Shown here: positions 25,517 to 36,210 of the stretch, in pieces | Layout: every line of letters begins with the position of its first letter | How positions within the stretch are numbered: the stretch's first letter is position 1 | Assembly (NCBI GenBank): GCA_963682175.1 | Contig: OY821789.1 | Location: forward strand, 32,618,188-32,682,187 | Length of the DNA: 64,000 nucleotides | Direction: 5' to 3' | Origin: Triglochin maritima | Taxonomy: Eukaryota > Streptophyta > Magnoliopsida > Alismatales > Juncaginaceae | Notes under the pieces: generated by a model | Databases searched by the model: none | What the model saw: only the letters and a program-made list of their open reading frames with translations | Told to the model about the DNA's origin: nothing | Program-made: the position numbers and the translations under genes

Positions 25517-26149
25517 GGTTTTTTTTCAAAATAATCAAAAATAAATAAAATATTGGAAAAATATGCACATCAAAACTTATTTGACAAAATATGTACATTT
25601 AAAAATGACACCTCCAATACACCAATGTCCCATTTTCTCCAATCTTTCCAATTTTTTTTTTTTTTCATTTTTCCTCTCCATCTTTCCGGCGATTTCGGGT
25701 ATTTTTAGATCATTTTTTGTTAAGGTTTTACTTTATTAGTTTGTATTTATGTGCATTTGATTGGTTTGGTTAGGATTTGTGTGAATTTGTTTGATTTGGA
25801 TTGGATTGTATTGGATTGATTGATATTTTGCTGATGAGTTTACCTTTTGTTTAATTAATCTTGTGTCGATGATGTTATATTCATATGATTAATTGATCTT
25901 GTGCGGATTTGATTGTTTGATTAATTGATCAATTAATCTCCGAAGTCCCAATTTAATGAGTTTACATTGTCTGGATGAGTTTCACATTGTGTGGATTTGT
26001 GTTAAACCAATTAAAGTTAATGATGTTGTAGTTGTTGAAATTAGGTTGACTGTGAATAATGTATGAAATTTGTTTTGATTGTATTATTTAAACCGGATAA
26101 TACATAATTCTATTTTTTTTTTGTTAATTATGTTTCACAGTTTCTAAAA

Positions 26150-27077
26150 TGTCGACTTCACACGATTGCCACGGTCTTATTGACCCTTCAGTGTTAGTAC
26201 TACAGAAAGATCATAGATCATCTTCGATTCTCGAAAATGTAAGTTTTGATTTTTAATTTCAAAATTTTGTGTATCGGTATTGGTTTATATTAGACGTAAA
26301 ATAATTAATTTTCTTTTTCAGGAGCCTTTGACGGATATTAAATGCGTCGAGCACGTCATTCAGTTCAACACGTGAAATGTGCAAAATGAAAGAATGTGAG
26401 ATTTGTTAGTGATTGCGGGATTTGACATTGTGTCTCGATTGCAACGACTACAACTGGATTGGAATCTGATCCGTACTGTTATGGAGAGGTGGAGGCCTGA
26501 GACACACCTTTCATTTTTGACACAGGGAGATGACAATCACGCTACAAGACGTAGCTATGCTTAGTGGTCTTCGTGTTGACGGTTTGGCAGTGTGTGCAAC
26601 CTTAGATTATGATTGGACTCAGGTTTGCATGAATCTATTGGATGCTGAAAAAGAAGAAACGACAACTGCAGTGAAAGGTGGATACATGTCATTGCAATGG
26701 TTGCAGCAAAATTATCAGGTTGTCGAGCCAGATGCAACAAATGAGCAGGTTATGCAGCACACGAGAGCGTACATTTTGTTTCAGTTAGGATTCGGGATAG
26801 TAGACGATATGAGTGGAAACAAAGTCCACCTTAGATATTTACTGTTGTTGGAGAACATATTTGAATGTGGACACTACAGTTGGGGAGTTGCATCCTTAGT
26901 TGTTCTATGCTAATATTTGGATCAGACATGTGTGAAAAAAGGAAAACAATTAACTGACTTCTTTACATTGTTACAGATATGATGTTGGGAATATCTTCAT
27001 GTCGGACGACCATCTAGAATTCTCGGTGTGCAACTTCCATTGTGTCATTTAGGTTCACGTTGGTGGACTCCTAGATG
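26150..27077 (+). pseudogene. Plant mobile domain (PMD/MAIN-like) gene fragment, 5' half
   Basis: A possible start ATG at 26150 begins MSTSHDCHGLIDPSVLVL. A GT at 26240 and AG near 26321 outline a short intron. The next frame hits a stop at 26372. Downstream frames read LQRLQLDWNLI, MERWRPETHLSFLT, MTITLQDVAMLSGLRVDG, YDWTQVC and YSWGVASL, then QLTDFFTLLQIWCWEHLHV after another stop. The WRPETH, TITLQDVA and GLRVDG motifs are diagnostic of the plant mobile domain, found in MAIN/MAIL proteins and in transposable elements. At least two frame breaks make it a pseudogene. Similarity to the 55-kb copy covers only its last 216 bp (26862-27077). Confidence 0.8.
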
Positions 27078-27880
27078 TAAAACGACTCATAAATTATTTT
27101 GACTTATCTTATTTTGTGAGTTTTTTAACTTTTGACTCATAAATTATAATCTTTGAGCCAACTTATGAAAAGTGAATATTGACCCATACATCACAATATA
27201 TCTCGAAAGATCCTGCCCTGGTTACCTAGGCCTAGTATCTTATTTTTGAAATTCCCAAAGCATTGTGTCCACTAAAAGAAACCGTTTATTTTGCCCAATC
27301 ACCTTTGCTTACGGATTGTATTGTTTCTTTACTCAATAAAACAACAAAACTCCATATTTTCCCCCTTTTGGGTTAAAATGTTTCACAAATCGCAACAAAA
27401 ATAGGAGATAGAAACTGAGCTTGAGAGTTAAATGTAATAGGAGATTCCCAAGTTTGCCCATCTTGTATTTTTCCTTCCATATAAGAAGTTGATGATTAGG
27501 ATTTTTTTTTAGTTTTCTACTCTAGGATCAGGTCCAATTTTCTAATATACTTTAAAATAAGTAAAATTAAAAAAAATGGTAAAAACAATTCACAGATGCA
27601 AGATTTTCTAATTTGGTGAAGCCTACTGAAGTCCGATGAAGTAAAAAACATACGATAGAGGGGATACATTTGTCCTGTGGTAGTGTGTGCTGGTTGAGAT
27701 TCTCTGATACAGAAGGTGCTGTACAGCAATGTATCATTTTAAGTTGTCTTTTTTGTGTATGATAGTTCCAAATTGTTTTTATTGGTAACAGTTCCAAAAA
27801 TCATTGTAGGAAATTCAAGAGTTGCTCGTTAGTTGGAAGTCCTATTTTACTTCATCCACTTGCATTTTGGTTCATGCTTC
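27078..27880. other. AT-rich DNA without a supportable gene
   Basis: Nothing recognisable is seen on either strand beyond short frames. It separates the truncated PMD fragment from the next gene relics. Confidence 0.5.
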
Positions 27881-30080
27881 CTCAAAGAATCAACTGTTTT
27901 TTGATGGAGAAGATATGTTTTTGGCTCACTGCAGATCCATTGTCCGCAATATCCCATTAACCGCCCGATGACCCACTTTGAAGGAAGCCAAGCGTGTTTA
28001 TAATCTCCTGACACATATCTCATATGGAGTAGCTGAGGAGGCATCCTTACTCAGCACTGAGCCACCAGTACCTGTCGACAAAAGAAGTGATAGTGAAACA
28101 CCAGGAGGAGCTGTTAGATTTTTGACCTATTATTCATTACTTAATTAAATTAAATAAGCCTACAATTGCACTATCTCAAAAGTAATGGGATTAGTGGGCA
28201 GTTATTTTGATGGGAAATAACCGTATCATGTTATTATAAATGGGTTTGGTCCCCAATGATTGTCTCAACTCAATCTCTCATATTCCATCTCCCTTCGCTT
28301 ACGAAAACACCCTAAGGAGAGAGTCCATCATTAAGGTTGAGGAAAATCATTGAAGACCGACACCCGGAGTTTAGGTGATGCTTCCGTGTTCAAGATTCGA
28401 GATGTCGGTGCTAACGAATCGTAAGTCTTCTGATTTTGTTATTTTATGTCGAATTTATGGATCATGGGTTTGAATATTGTGTTTCTAGAAACACATTTAC
28501 TTCTAACAGCAGCAACATCAAGCGTGAGTGCAGAAGCAATAAAACACTCTTCTGGAGTGTGTCCTCACTTGGACCCTAATGAAGCAGTTGTAGCTCAGAT
28601 GGCAGAGATTACTGTCTCTTCTATCGATACACCTAAAGAGACCACCCTCGACGAATTGCAGCAAAATGTGGTGATGTTCACCAAACTCTTGAGCTTTTAG
28701 AACAGGGTCTGATCCATGCATCAAAGATTATCACGTATGGACTCCTTATATGGTGGCAAAGGATAAGGAAGTTAGGAACACTTTCAGACGGTTCATGGCT
28801 TTAAACCTTGACATGGAGGAGTCCCAAGCAGCGAAGCAGGTTGTTGCTTAATCTTGCCTCGTACTTTCTCCCTTCAGATTTATTTTGTTAAACAGAATTT
28901 CCTTTATCTCTGACTTAATTTTTCTGTTCTAGTTTTTTAGAAAAAACTATTAAAATGGAGAAATGCAAAATCCACGTGATTGATATGAAGTGAAAAATAA
29001 AAAATAGGATGATGTTGAATGTGGTAATCAAGTTTATCATAAAAAATCATAAAGCACATTCTTATGTGATTTTTTTCTGCTGCTCTAGGTGAAACTTGGA
29101 ATTGTTTCATAGCATTAGAATTATAATTCAGGGTGTCTTCTTAACAGACATTTGTATGTCACCTATATCCTTGTTTTCAATATTTTTTGTTTATGCCTAT
29201 GCTGTTCGGAGACGTTTTTGTTAAGTTTCGTGTGAATATGTAGGCGGAAAAGGATGCTAAGAGAAAAGAGAAAATGAAGGAGTCGAAAAGGCTACGGAAG
29301 GCAAAAAAAAGGCACAGCCGTTTCCTATTCCTTGATATGAGTTATTTATGATGCATCCAAAGAATTCTCTGAAGCTAATGAGTCTTTTTCTTCAAATGGC
29401 ATACCTTTTTGCAGTAGCGTAATAGTTACATTCACCTTCATGTTATTGCTCGTGTATTCTCTGAATTTACCATCAATCCAAGTTTGTATTATTTTAAAGA
29501 ATCTGCTGAAAGTATCATTTTCCCAAGTATCCCCAACACATTTGGAATTAAATCATCACCCATTACTAGTTTATTTTGGATTGAAAAAATTGTATCCCAA
29601 ATTCTTGCAAGGCCGATTAGGCTAAACAGAAGAAGCAACGTTTTTTTTAAAATCTTTATAATAGGAATAATCTGTTATATTCTACTTTATTAGAAAAATT
29701 CTTACCTAATTATCAATCCTTAAAATTTTGAAATACTATCTCTCTACTGAGGTTGGGTAAAACCAAATACTAAATGAATTGGTGTATCTTCAAATTACAG
29801 AATCTTACAAGATAATACTTCTAGAGTTATTGAAATTTACAAGTGATATATTCTGACACTCTTAATGAAACAGTTCCGTGATCTTAACATTGTGCTTGTC
29901 TTAATGCAGGCAGAAGCAGCTATTGCGCAGAGTGCTGCGTCCACTTCCAAAGTTTCAGCTTTGACAAGAGTTACAGCTGCCAAGGGGCGGTCAGGCTTCT
30001 ACTTAACATCAGAAGTTTCTTTGAAGTTCTTGCCCAACTAGCTGCAATTCGTCACTGGCTGGAAAATTGCCTTTCCACAG
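27881..30080 (+). pseudogene. Exon-like fragments of an unrecognised gene
   Basis: Several stretches have coding character. About 27990-28110 reads AKRVYNLLTHISYGVAEEAS and then LLSTEPPVPVDKRSDSETPG. About 28518-28670 reads KHSSGVCPHLDPNEAVVAQM, then AEITVSSIDTPKETTLDELQ. After a frame change, about 28674-28730 reads VHQTLELLEQGLIHASKI and 28737-28840 reads PYMVAKDKEVRNTFRRFMAL and LDMEESQAAKQ. About 29243-29320 reads AEKDAKRKEKMKESKRL (basic, coiled-coil-like). About 29910-29990 reads AEAAIAQSAASTSKVSAL. These look like successive exons of one hydrophilic, helical protein with frameshifts between them. I do not recognise the family and assign no function. A living gene with exon boundaries I misread is possible but less likely. 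Confidence 0.45.
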
Positions 30081-30481
30081 GTACCATTACAAATACTGCA
30101 GCACTACGTGCATGCATGTGCACAGAGAAATGCTAGAGGGTGAGTAGCTAACCGTCGATAAAAGCCTGTTCATCACACATTTAGTTACATCATTCACCAT
30201 TTTTTCCACCTTGGTTACATACCGAATGTGTGTATGTGTGTTAAGGCTGCAGTAGAGCTTTGATTGTACCGTGGTGCAATGGGGAGGTGAGAGTTTGATA
30301 TGCACTTAATATAGTTTCTTTCTGTACATTGGGCAACCTCTTTTAAATAGTTTTGGATTAGATAAATGTATAATTTAAAAATCAAAGTTAAGCATTTGAA
30401 GTGGTGGTGAGACGTTAAAGAAAGAAGAAACCTTACTATTATCAATGTGCATAGCTCAACGCATGGCAAACCAGTGGATTT
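30081..30481. other. 5' flank of the receptor-kinase pseudogene
   Basis: No start codon with a signal peptide could be joined to the lectin domain that begins at 30482. The expected N-terminal secretion signal is missing, so the pseudogene looks 5'-truncated. Confidence 0.5.
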
Positions 30482-31694
30482 TCTGTGCAGCAAAGCATAG
30501 TCTCTTCAGGAGGAGTTTTCGCTTTAGGTTTCTTCAATCCAACCGGCAAGTCAACTAACAATCGGTATGTTGGAATATGGTACCATTCTATGCCTGAGGC
30601 TGAGAGAAAAGTGGTGGTTTGGGTCGCAAACAGAGAAAATCCTATAAACAGAAGCTCCAAAGGGAGGTTGAAGATAGTCAATGATGGAAACTTGGTGATT
30701 ATGAACGGAGATGATGTGATTCTTTGGTCGTCTAATATTGTCTCAGGTGCGCGAGCGAATACCACCGCCACACTTTCAGACAAAGGAAACTTCATTCTTA
30801 GGACCGTAGAAGGTAGTGAGATTTGGCAAAGCTTTCATCATCCCACTGATACAATTTTACCGGAAATGAAGCTACGATTTGATTTTAAGTCTAATGTTTC
30901 TCGACGTCTAGTTGCATGGAAAAGCCCGACCAATCCAATGCTTGGAGACATTTCGTGTGGTTTCGATCCAAATTCTCGTCTCCAGATAATCCTTTGGAGG
31001 GGAACCAGAACTCTTTGGAGATATTGGATATGGAATGGTCAACAAACCAACACATTCTCAGAAAACAATAATGAGGAGGTTTATTACTTGTAGAAACCAT
31101 TGTGGTGAATAATGAGGAGGTTTATTACAAGTTGGACGCGACCGAGCGTTTTTCTATAGTCAGGAGGTTCATAGATCCAGTTGGGAGTCTCAACTCTCAA
31201 CACTTCTACGTGGGATAGTAATTTTTTGGGAAAATGGAGGCCAATTCACGAGCCAGTGCCGAGTCCACCATGCGATGTGTACGACATATGTAGCAAATTC
31301 GGCACTTGTGATCACTTAGATGACACCCGGATTTGCAGATGTTTGGAAGGATTTAGGCCGAAAAATCAGCCTCAATGGAACATTGGCAATCCAACTGATG
31401 GTTGTACAAGAAAAGTTCAACTGAAGTGTGATGGAAGTGATCAGTTTGTGAAGATCATTGGTGTTTCTTTTCCTGATCATTTTTCATTTGTAAGCAATTT
31501 GAGAGAAGATCAGTGTAAGGATAAATGTTCAAATAATTGTAATTGCACTGCTTATGCTCACACTAATTCAAGCACAAGCACAGATTTGAGGGACTTTAGG
31601 TGCTTTACATGGTATAATGAGCTAAGAGATATAAGATACCAACCCAAAGATGGTGGAGAGATACATTTTCGTATTGCTTCCAGTACTATATCTG
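30482..31694 (+). pseudogene. G-type lectin S-receptor-like kinase pseudogene, extracellular part (exon 1)
   Basis: The reading begins in the B-lectin domain (SSGGVFALGFFNPTGKS, VGIWYHSMPEAERKVVVWVA, GNLVIMNGDD, WQSFHHPTDTILPEMKL), followed by an S-locus-glycoprotein region (CDVYDICSKFGTCDHL, CRCLEGFRPKNQPQWN) and a PAN/apple domain (DQCKDKCSNNCNCTAYAH). Exon 1 ends at 31694 before GTACGT. Such receptors sit in the plasma membrane and act in self-incompatibility or defence signalling. The signal peptide is absent. A 21-bp sequence is repeated at 31067-31087 and 31108-31128, with a stop (31091-31093) between the copies, and the frame changes again before 31200. The 3' part lies at 52676-54545 beyond the nested retrotransposons. 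Confidence 0.9.
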
Positions 31695-31807
31695 GTACGT
31701 TAATAAGTTTCCACATCATTTTGCTTTTATGGATTTTTTTGTTTAACCAAATAAAGTGAAGAATGAATTCATTTGAAAGTGTACTCTTTTATACAAAAAA
31801 ACTTTTG

Positions 31808-31812
31808 TAGTT
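31808..31812. other. Target-site duplication of the copia element (left)
   Basis: TAGTT here is repeated at 52604-52608, directly outside the two copia LTR ends (TG...CA). This fixes the insertion boundaries. Confidence 0.9.
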
Positions 31813-32034
31813 TGTAGAAATTCATGAAAGAAGGAAAGAGTAGACGAAGGATGAAGAATATGTGTTTATTTTTTATTATTGTGTTACAGAGTTCTGTTCT
31901 TGATTTATTTATACAACATGTATGTAGCCGTTTGGCTTGCATTTGTTGAGTGTTTTGATAAACTCAATCGACATAATCATAAAGTGTGGTGCTTTGGATA
32001 ATCAACCGTTAGATAATGGTATGATTCTTTAACA
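31813..32034 (-). repeat. Copia LTR (3' LTR of the element)
   Basis: It begins TGTAGAAATTC and ends TTCTTTAACA on the plus strand (TG...CA). It aligns full length with 52382-52603 with 7 differences. The terminal stop codon of the polyprotein lies just inside it (32029-32031). Confidence 0.95.
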
Positions 32035-33821
32035 CGCCCCCTCAAGTTGGGTCTGGAAAGGATTGATGGATCCCATCTTGAGAAGGATGTTGAAGAAGGT
32101 CTTGCGATCGAGAGCTTTGATGAAGATGTCTGCAAGTTGCTCTTTACTTGGAACATAGGGCACCTCTATTTGCTTCGATTGTATTTTTTCTCTGATAAAG
32201 TGACAATCGACTTCTATGTGCTTGGTTCTCTCATGGAATACTGGATTGGTAGCAATGTGTCGGGCTGCATTATTGTCGCAGAACATTTTCATAGGATTTT
32301 GCGTTGTGATGTTCATATCTTTAAGTAACTGTTTTATCCAAATTAATTCGCTGGTGGTGGATGCCATTCCGCGGTATTCTGCTTCTGCACTGGATCGTGC
32401 GACGACGTTCTGCTTCTTGCTTCGCCAGGTTACCAAGTTACCCCCCACAAAAGTGCAGAACCCTGAAGTTGATCGTCGATCATGACTTCCAGCCCAATCT
32501 GCATCAGAGTATCCAATTATTGAATTAGAGTTGTTGGGTTTCATCCACAACCCTTGTCCAGGTGTTCCTTTAAGATAACACAAGATTTTGTTTACTAAGT
32601 CTAGATGATGTGTATGAGGGGCATGCATGAACTGACTTATCAGGCTAACAGCATATGTGATATCAGGTCGAGTGACAGTGAGGTAGATAAGTTTTCCGAC
32701 TAATCTTTGAAATTGCCCGATGTTGGATAGGGGAGTCCCATCGTTTGGTCCTATCTTTTTATTGGTTTCTATAGGCGTAGTAGAGGGCTTAGAACCTAAT
32801 TTTCCAGTTTCTTTGAGAAGGTCTAGGGTGTATTTTCGTTGGGAAAGAAATAACCCCTTTTTTGAGTATGCAATTTCTATTCCTAAAAAATATTTCAAGT
32901 AGCCTAGATCTTTTATGTCAAATTTTGATTTTAAATATTCTTTAACTAATGTTATTTCGTGGTTATTGTTCCCAGTTATGATAATATCATCAACGTAAAT
33001 AAGTATGATGATGCTGGTGTTATGACTGTATTTTGTAAACATGGAAGCATCAGCAGAACTCTTACAAAAACCATAATTAATGAGAGAGAGACTGAGTTTC
33101 GCGTACCAGATACGAGGTGATTGTTTTAGGCCATATATGGACTTATGAAGCTTGCATACCTGATTGGGACGAGAGGTATAGCCTGGAGGTGGAGTCATGT
33201 AGACTTCTTCTTCTAAGGTCCCTTGTAAGAAGGCATTCTTTACATCCATTTGAAATAAACTCCACCCTTGATTTACTGCAATAGAGAGCAGAATACGAAC
33301 AATGTTCATTTTAGCAACCGGGGCAAATGTTTCTAGGTAGTCGAGACCGTATGTTTGTGTATACCCTTTGGCTACAAGTCTAGCTTTATATCTTTCTATC
33401 TGGCCATCACTATGATATTTGATTTTGTAGATCCATCTACAACCTACAGGTTTAACACCTGGTTGGAGTGGAACAAGGGTCCAAGTATGATTATTTTCAA
33501 GGGCTTTTATCTCTTCTTTATTTTCAAGGGCTTTTATCTCTTCTTTCATGGCTTTGACCCAATTTTGGTCATTTATGGCCTCATGGTAGCTGGTTGGTTC
33601 TTTATTTATATCTAGGGTTCCTAGAAAGGTTTGATGTTTGTTAGAGATATGATGGTAAGAGAGAAAGTTTTGAATAGGATACGTGGTGTTGTAAGAGAGA
33701 TAGTAGTCGTTAAGCCTTGAAGGTGGGCGAGTTGGACGAGTAGATCTTCTTGGTCCTTCTATTTCTCCTTGGGCTTCTTCATTCTGTGGTCCTCCTCCAT
33801 TTTCAGTTCCTCCTCTATTTC

Positions 33822-33958
33822 CTTCTTCTCCTCCTCCATTTTCAGCTCCTCCTCTATTTTCTTCTTCTTCTCCTCCATTTTCAGCTCCTCCTCTATTTTC
33901 TTCTTCTTCTCCTCCATTTTCAGCTCCTCCTCTATTTTCTTCTTCTCCTTCTTCTCCA
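33822..33958. repeat. Coding tandem repeat in the copia linker
   Basis: About three and a half copies of a unit near 42 bp (TTCTTCTTCTCCTCCATTTT plus CAGCTCCTCCTCTATTTT on the plus strand) encode a repeated acidic GGAENGGEEEENR peptide on the minus strand, between integrase and RT. Confidence 0.85.
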
Positions 33959-33988
33959 TTTTCTTCATGGGGTGAAGGAAATAGGTCG

Positions 33989-33993
33989 TCATA
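33989..33993. other. Target-site duplication of the gypsy insertion (left)
   Basis: TCATA here is repeated at 49688-49692, immediately outside the outer LTR ends. This shows that the whole three-LTR array occupies one insertion site. Confidence 0.95.
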
Positions 33994-34667
33994 TGTAACG
34001 TCCCGAAACAGCGGAAGATTTAAAATTTCGAAATAACGAATAAAACTGACAACTCAAGGCGGGAACGTCACTAATATATAAATATATAATCCGGGTGCAC
34101 CCAAAATACATGGAGTTTTCAAAAGGTGTACAACTACAATCCAGATGAAAGAAATGAAAATACAAGTAGTCGTACGATCTCGCAAATGCCGAAGAGGATC
34201 CGACTCCAAAGCGCTCCGTCCTCGGTCACCACCCACCGGACCTACTGCGATCCTGAAAAAGATGCAACAACAATGCCTGAGTTTCCAGAAGGAAACCCCG
34301 TATACCAACTCACCTATATGCATGCATCACATAATGAACCTATCATACTAGTAGCATGTCATGGCATCAACAGATAAGGAAAACAGTTCCCCCGAAGGGT
34401 AAAACAGGACATCAGTCCGACAATCAATCATCGGGTCTCCCGAAGAGACCTACTGCAGGCACATGCAGTCTAGTAGCCCGCGACATCGCACCCCCCACAC
34501 GCAGCTACACTACACAAGGGTTCGGCAGGGAGCCTCTGTCACGTCTACGCGCCGATAGAAACAGATCTGTAAATCTCAGTGGTCGGGGCCACAGGGACCA
34601 ACGGGGCCGTCGCCCGGAAGGTATAACAACATCATCTCGGTAGGTGCCCAGCCGAGGAAAACAACAA

Positions 34668-34770
34668 GCCGGCACAGCCTCGGCCCAACAATCATCATCG
34701 CCGGCACAACCTCGGCGGCATCACCGGCACAGCATCGGTGGTCCATCACAACGTCCGGCACAGCATCGGA
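34668..34770. repeat. CCGGCACA short-repeat cluster in the gypsy LTR
   Basis: Five copies of CCGGCACA(G/A)C, most followed by a (C/A)TCGG step, are spaced 17-35 bp apart. The same cluster occurs at 41427-41529 and 48186-48288. Confidence 0.75.
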
Positions 34771-35157
34771 CGGTCCAGACCGAAGTCTGCCAGGTCATCG
34801 GGCTCCTCGAGCCGCGAACACCAACCGCGCCGCTATAAAAGCAGGGCAGCGACCTCCGTAGCCCCAAGGGCCGGTAGTCACCTCACCCAACGCCAGTTGC
34901 GTGCCCGCACAACATCAACACTGGGATCCGCGATCCCTCAGGCCTGCTATACTACAAAGTGCCAACAATCATCTCAAAAGTCACGGTCCATACATGGAGG
35001 TGACGCGTCCCGAACACCCACACTCTTCCCAACGGCGGTCCCTGGGCAGGCACGCATCACGCGCCCACCGTCACCTCCCGGCTCACGCACAAGGCGAGGA
35101 CACGGGTTTCCGTGGACAAAGTTGGCATTCACAACGGGACCCAGGAATTCAGTTCTG

Positions 35158-35700
35158 AGCAGATTCGGTCGACCGAAATAGTCTAACCGGTCGACCGTTT
35201 TCACGAGGAATTCGGTCGACCGAAAGTCTGAATCGGTAGAACTCACTGCTCAACACTAATTCCCCAACGGTCGAACAAAAGTCTAAAACCGGTCGACCGA
35301 ACGAGGTCAAAATCCGGAGTCTGGTCAACATTAAATTCCACTCTATCGGTCGACCGACTCAGGGGTCTCGGTCGACCGAAAACAGACAGGGTCAACCTAG
35401 TATTCTACGTCATCAAACGGTCGAACGTAAACATACTACCGGTCGAACAAACATGCAATCGGTCGAACGCAATATAAATCGGTCGAACAATTCAAACAAT
35501 AATAACAGGTACACTTAAGTTCCGGTCGAACACAACAAGGACCGGTCGACCGATAACAGGTAGAAAATCCCAACTCACCAGCAATAATGCACTACCGGTC
35601 GACCGCCCCAAGGCATCGTTCGACCGGTGAAGGTTAAAGTCGGGCAAACAGTGCTAAAACGGTCGACCGCCCGAAGGACCCGGTCGACCGTTGGTCGTCT
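35158..35700. repeat. CGGTCGACCG palindrome array in gypsy LTR copy 1
   Basis: Seventeen related sites fall within about 540 bp. Ten are the perfect palindrome CGGTCGACCG, six are the half-variant CGGTCGAAC, and one is the inverted variant CGTTCGACCG. Spacing is irregular, and the intervening sequence is unrelated between sites, unlike a simple tandem repeat. Identical arrays lie at 41917-42459 and 48676-49218. The position is in the upstream part of the LTR, before the likely TATA, so a protein-binding or silencing function is possible but untested. Confidence 0.9.
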
Positions 35701-36210
35701 TCAACCTCGCGCCAGCCGAGGATTTACGAAGAACGCGTCGCCGGAGAGGTCCTCGACCTCCCCCGACCGACCAACAACACCCTTCCACAAGGGTGAGCAA
35801 CAAAATCACACTAATGAGCGGCATACCTCAACCAACGACGGAGAAACGCCGGAGCAACGCTCGCGCCTCCGCACCTCCGCACGCGCAACCTCCTCCTCGC
35901 CGCGACCTCCTCACGCCGGAGCCTCCGCGCCTTCTTCCTCCGCTGGTCGCCGGACAGAAAAATGGAGAGAGAGTGAGAGAGAGCAAGTAAGGGAGAGAGA
36001 GAGAAAACCCAACTTAAATACTCTACCCCCATCACCTCACCCTCACCCTACACCATACTCCTACACTCCAACCCATACCTCCACAACAACTCCACCATAC
36101 CTCCTCTCTCCTCCAAGTCAAACCTCACTTAACCCTAATCCAATCCTAATCCGGGTTAGGGACATAACAATCCACCCAACTTAAAAGGATTTCGTCCCGA
36201 AATCAAGCAA

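Larger units (their letters stand above)
24021..26149. other. BSL 3' UTR and AT-rich intergenic DNA
   Basis: The 3' UTR probably covers the first several hundred bases. A block of about 60 bp (24438-24496) is duplicated at 25457-25516. From about 25520 the DNA is AT-rich leader to the PMD pseudogene. No gene is supported. Confidence 0.5.
32029..33993 (-). pseudogene. Copia polyprotein, RT-RNase H portion
   Basis: Minus-strand frame continuing the integrase side across the gypsy insertion. It contains a low-complexity Glu/Asn/Gly linker and the reverse transcriptase (CRWIYKIKYHSDGQIERYKA, LFQMDVKNAFLQG, and the catalytic ILIYVDDIIITG). The copia RNase H follows (GYSDADWAGSHDRRSTSG, SSAEAEYRGMA, HIEVDCHFIREK). 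The frame is open from the insertion point to the stop in the LTR as far as I can read. A 9-codon tandem duplication (EEIKALENK repeated) sits near 33500-33549. The protein cannot be made as a unit because the 15.7-kb gypsy insertion separates it from its N-terminal half. Confidence 0.9.
33994..36169 (-). repeat. Gypsy LTR copy 1
   Basis: On the element (minus) strand it runs TGTTATGTCCC...GGGACGTTACA. It contains a CCGGCACAGCATCGG-type cluster (about 34668-34770), the CGGTCGACCG palindrome array (35163-35697), an AG-rich tract (about 35960-36003) and a TATTTAAG box on the minus strand near 36015-36022 that may be the promoter TATA. It is not protein-coding. Confidence 0.95.

Noticed and set aside
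32047..32485. Plus-strand frames of 89-93 codons over the copia RNase H region
   Set aside because: They are antisense to a well-supported RT/RNase H frame, and no domain is recognisable.
33750..33998. Hydrophobic Leu/Phe-rich plus-strand frame (82 codons)
   Set aside because: It is the antisense of the Glu-rich tandem repeat in the copia linker, so apparent membrane character is an artefact.
34738..35181. Open frames inside the gypsy LTRs (147 and 185 codons), present three times
   Set aside because: They lie in the LTR, have biased low-complexity composition, and recur only because the LTR is repeated. No protein family is recognisable.
36131..36160. Telomere-like AACCCTAATCC and CCGGGTTAGGG near the LTR end
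   Set aside because: Only one or two imperfect units are present, and they are part of the 2,176-bp LTR in all three copies. It is not an interstitial telomere array.
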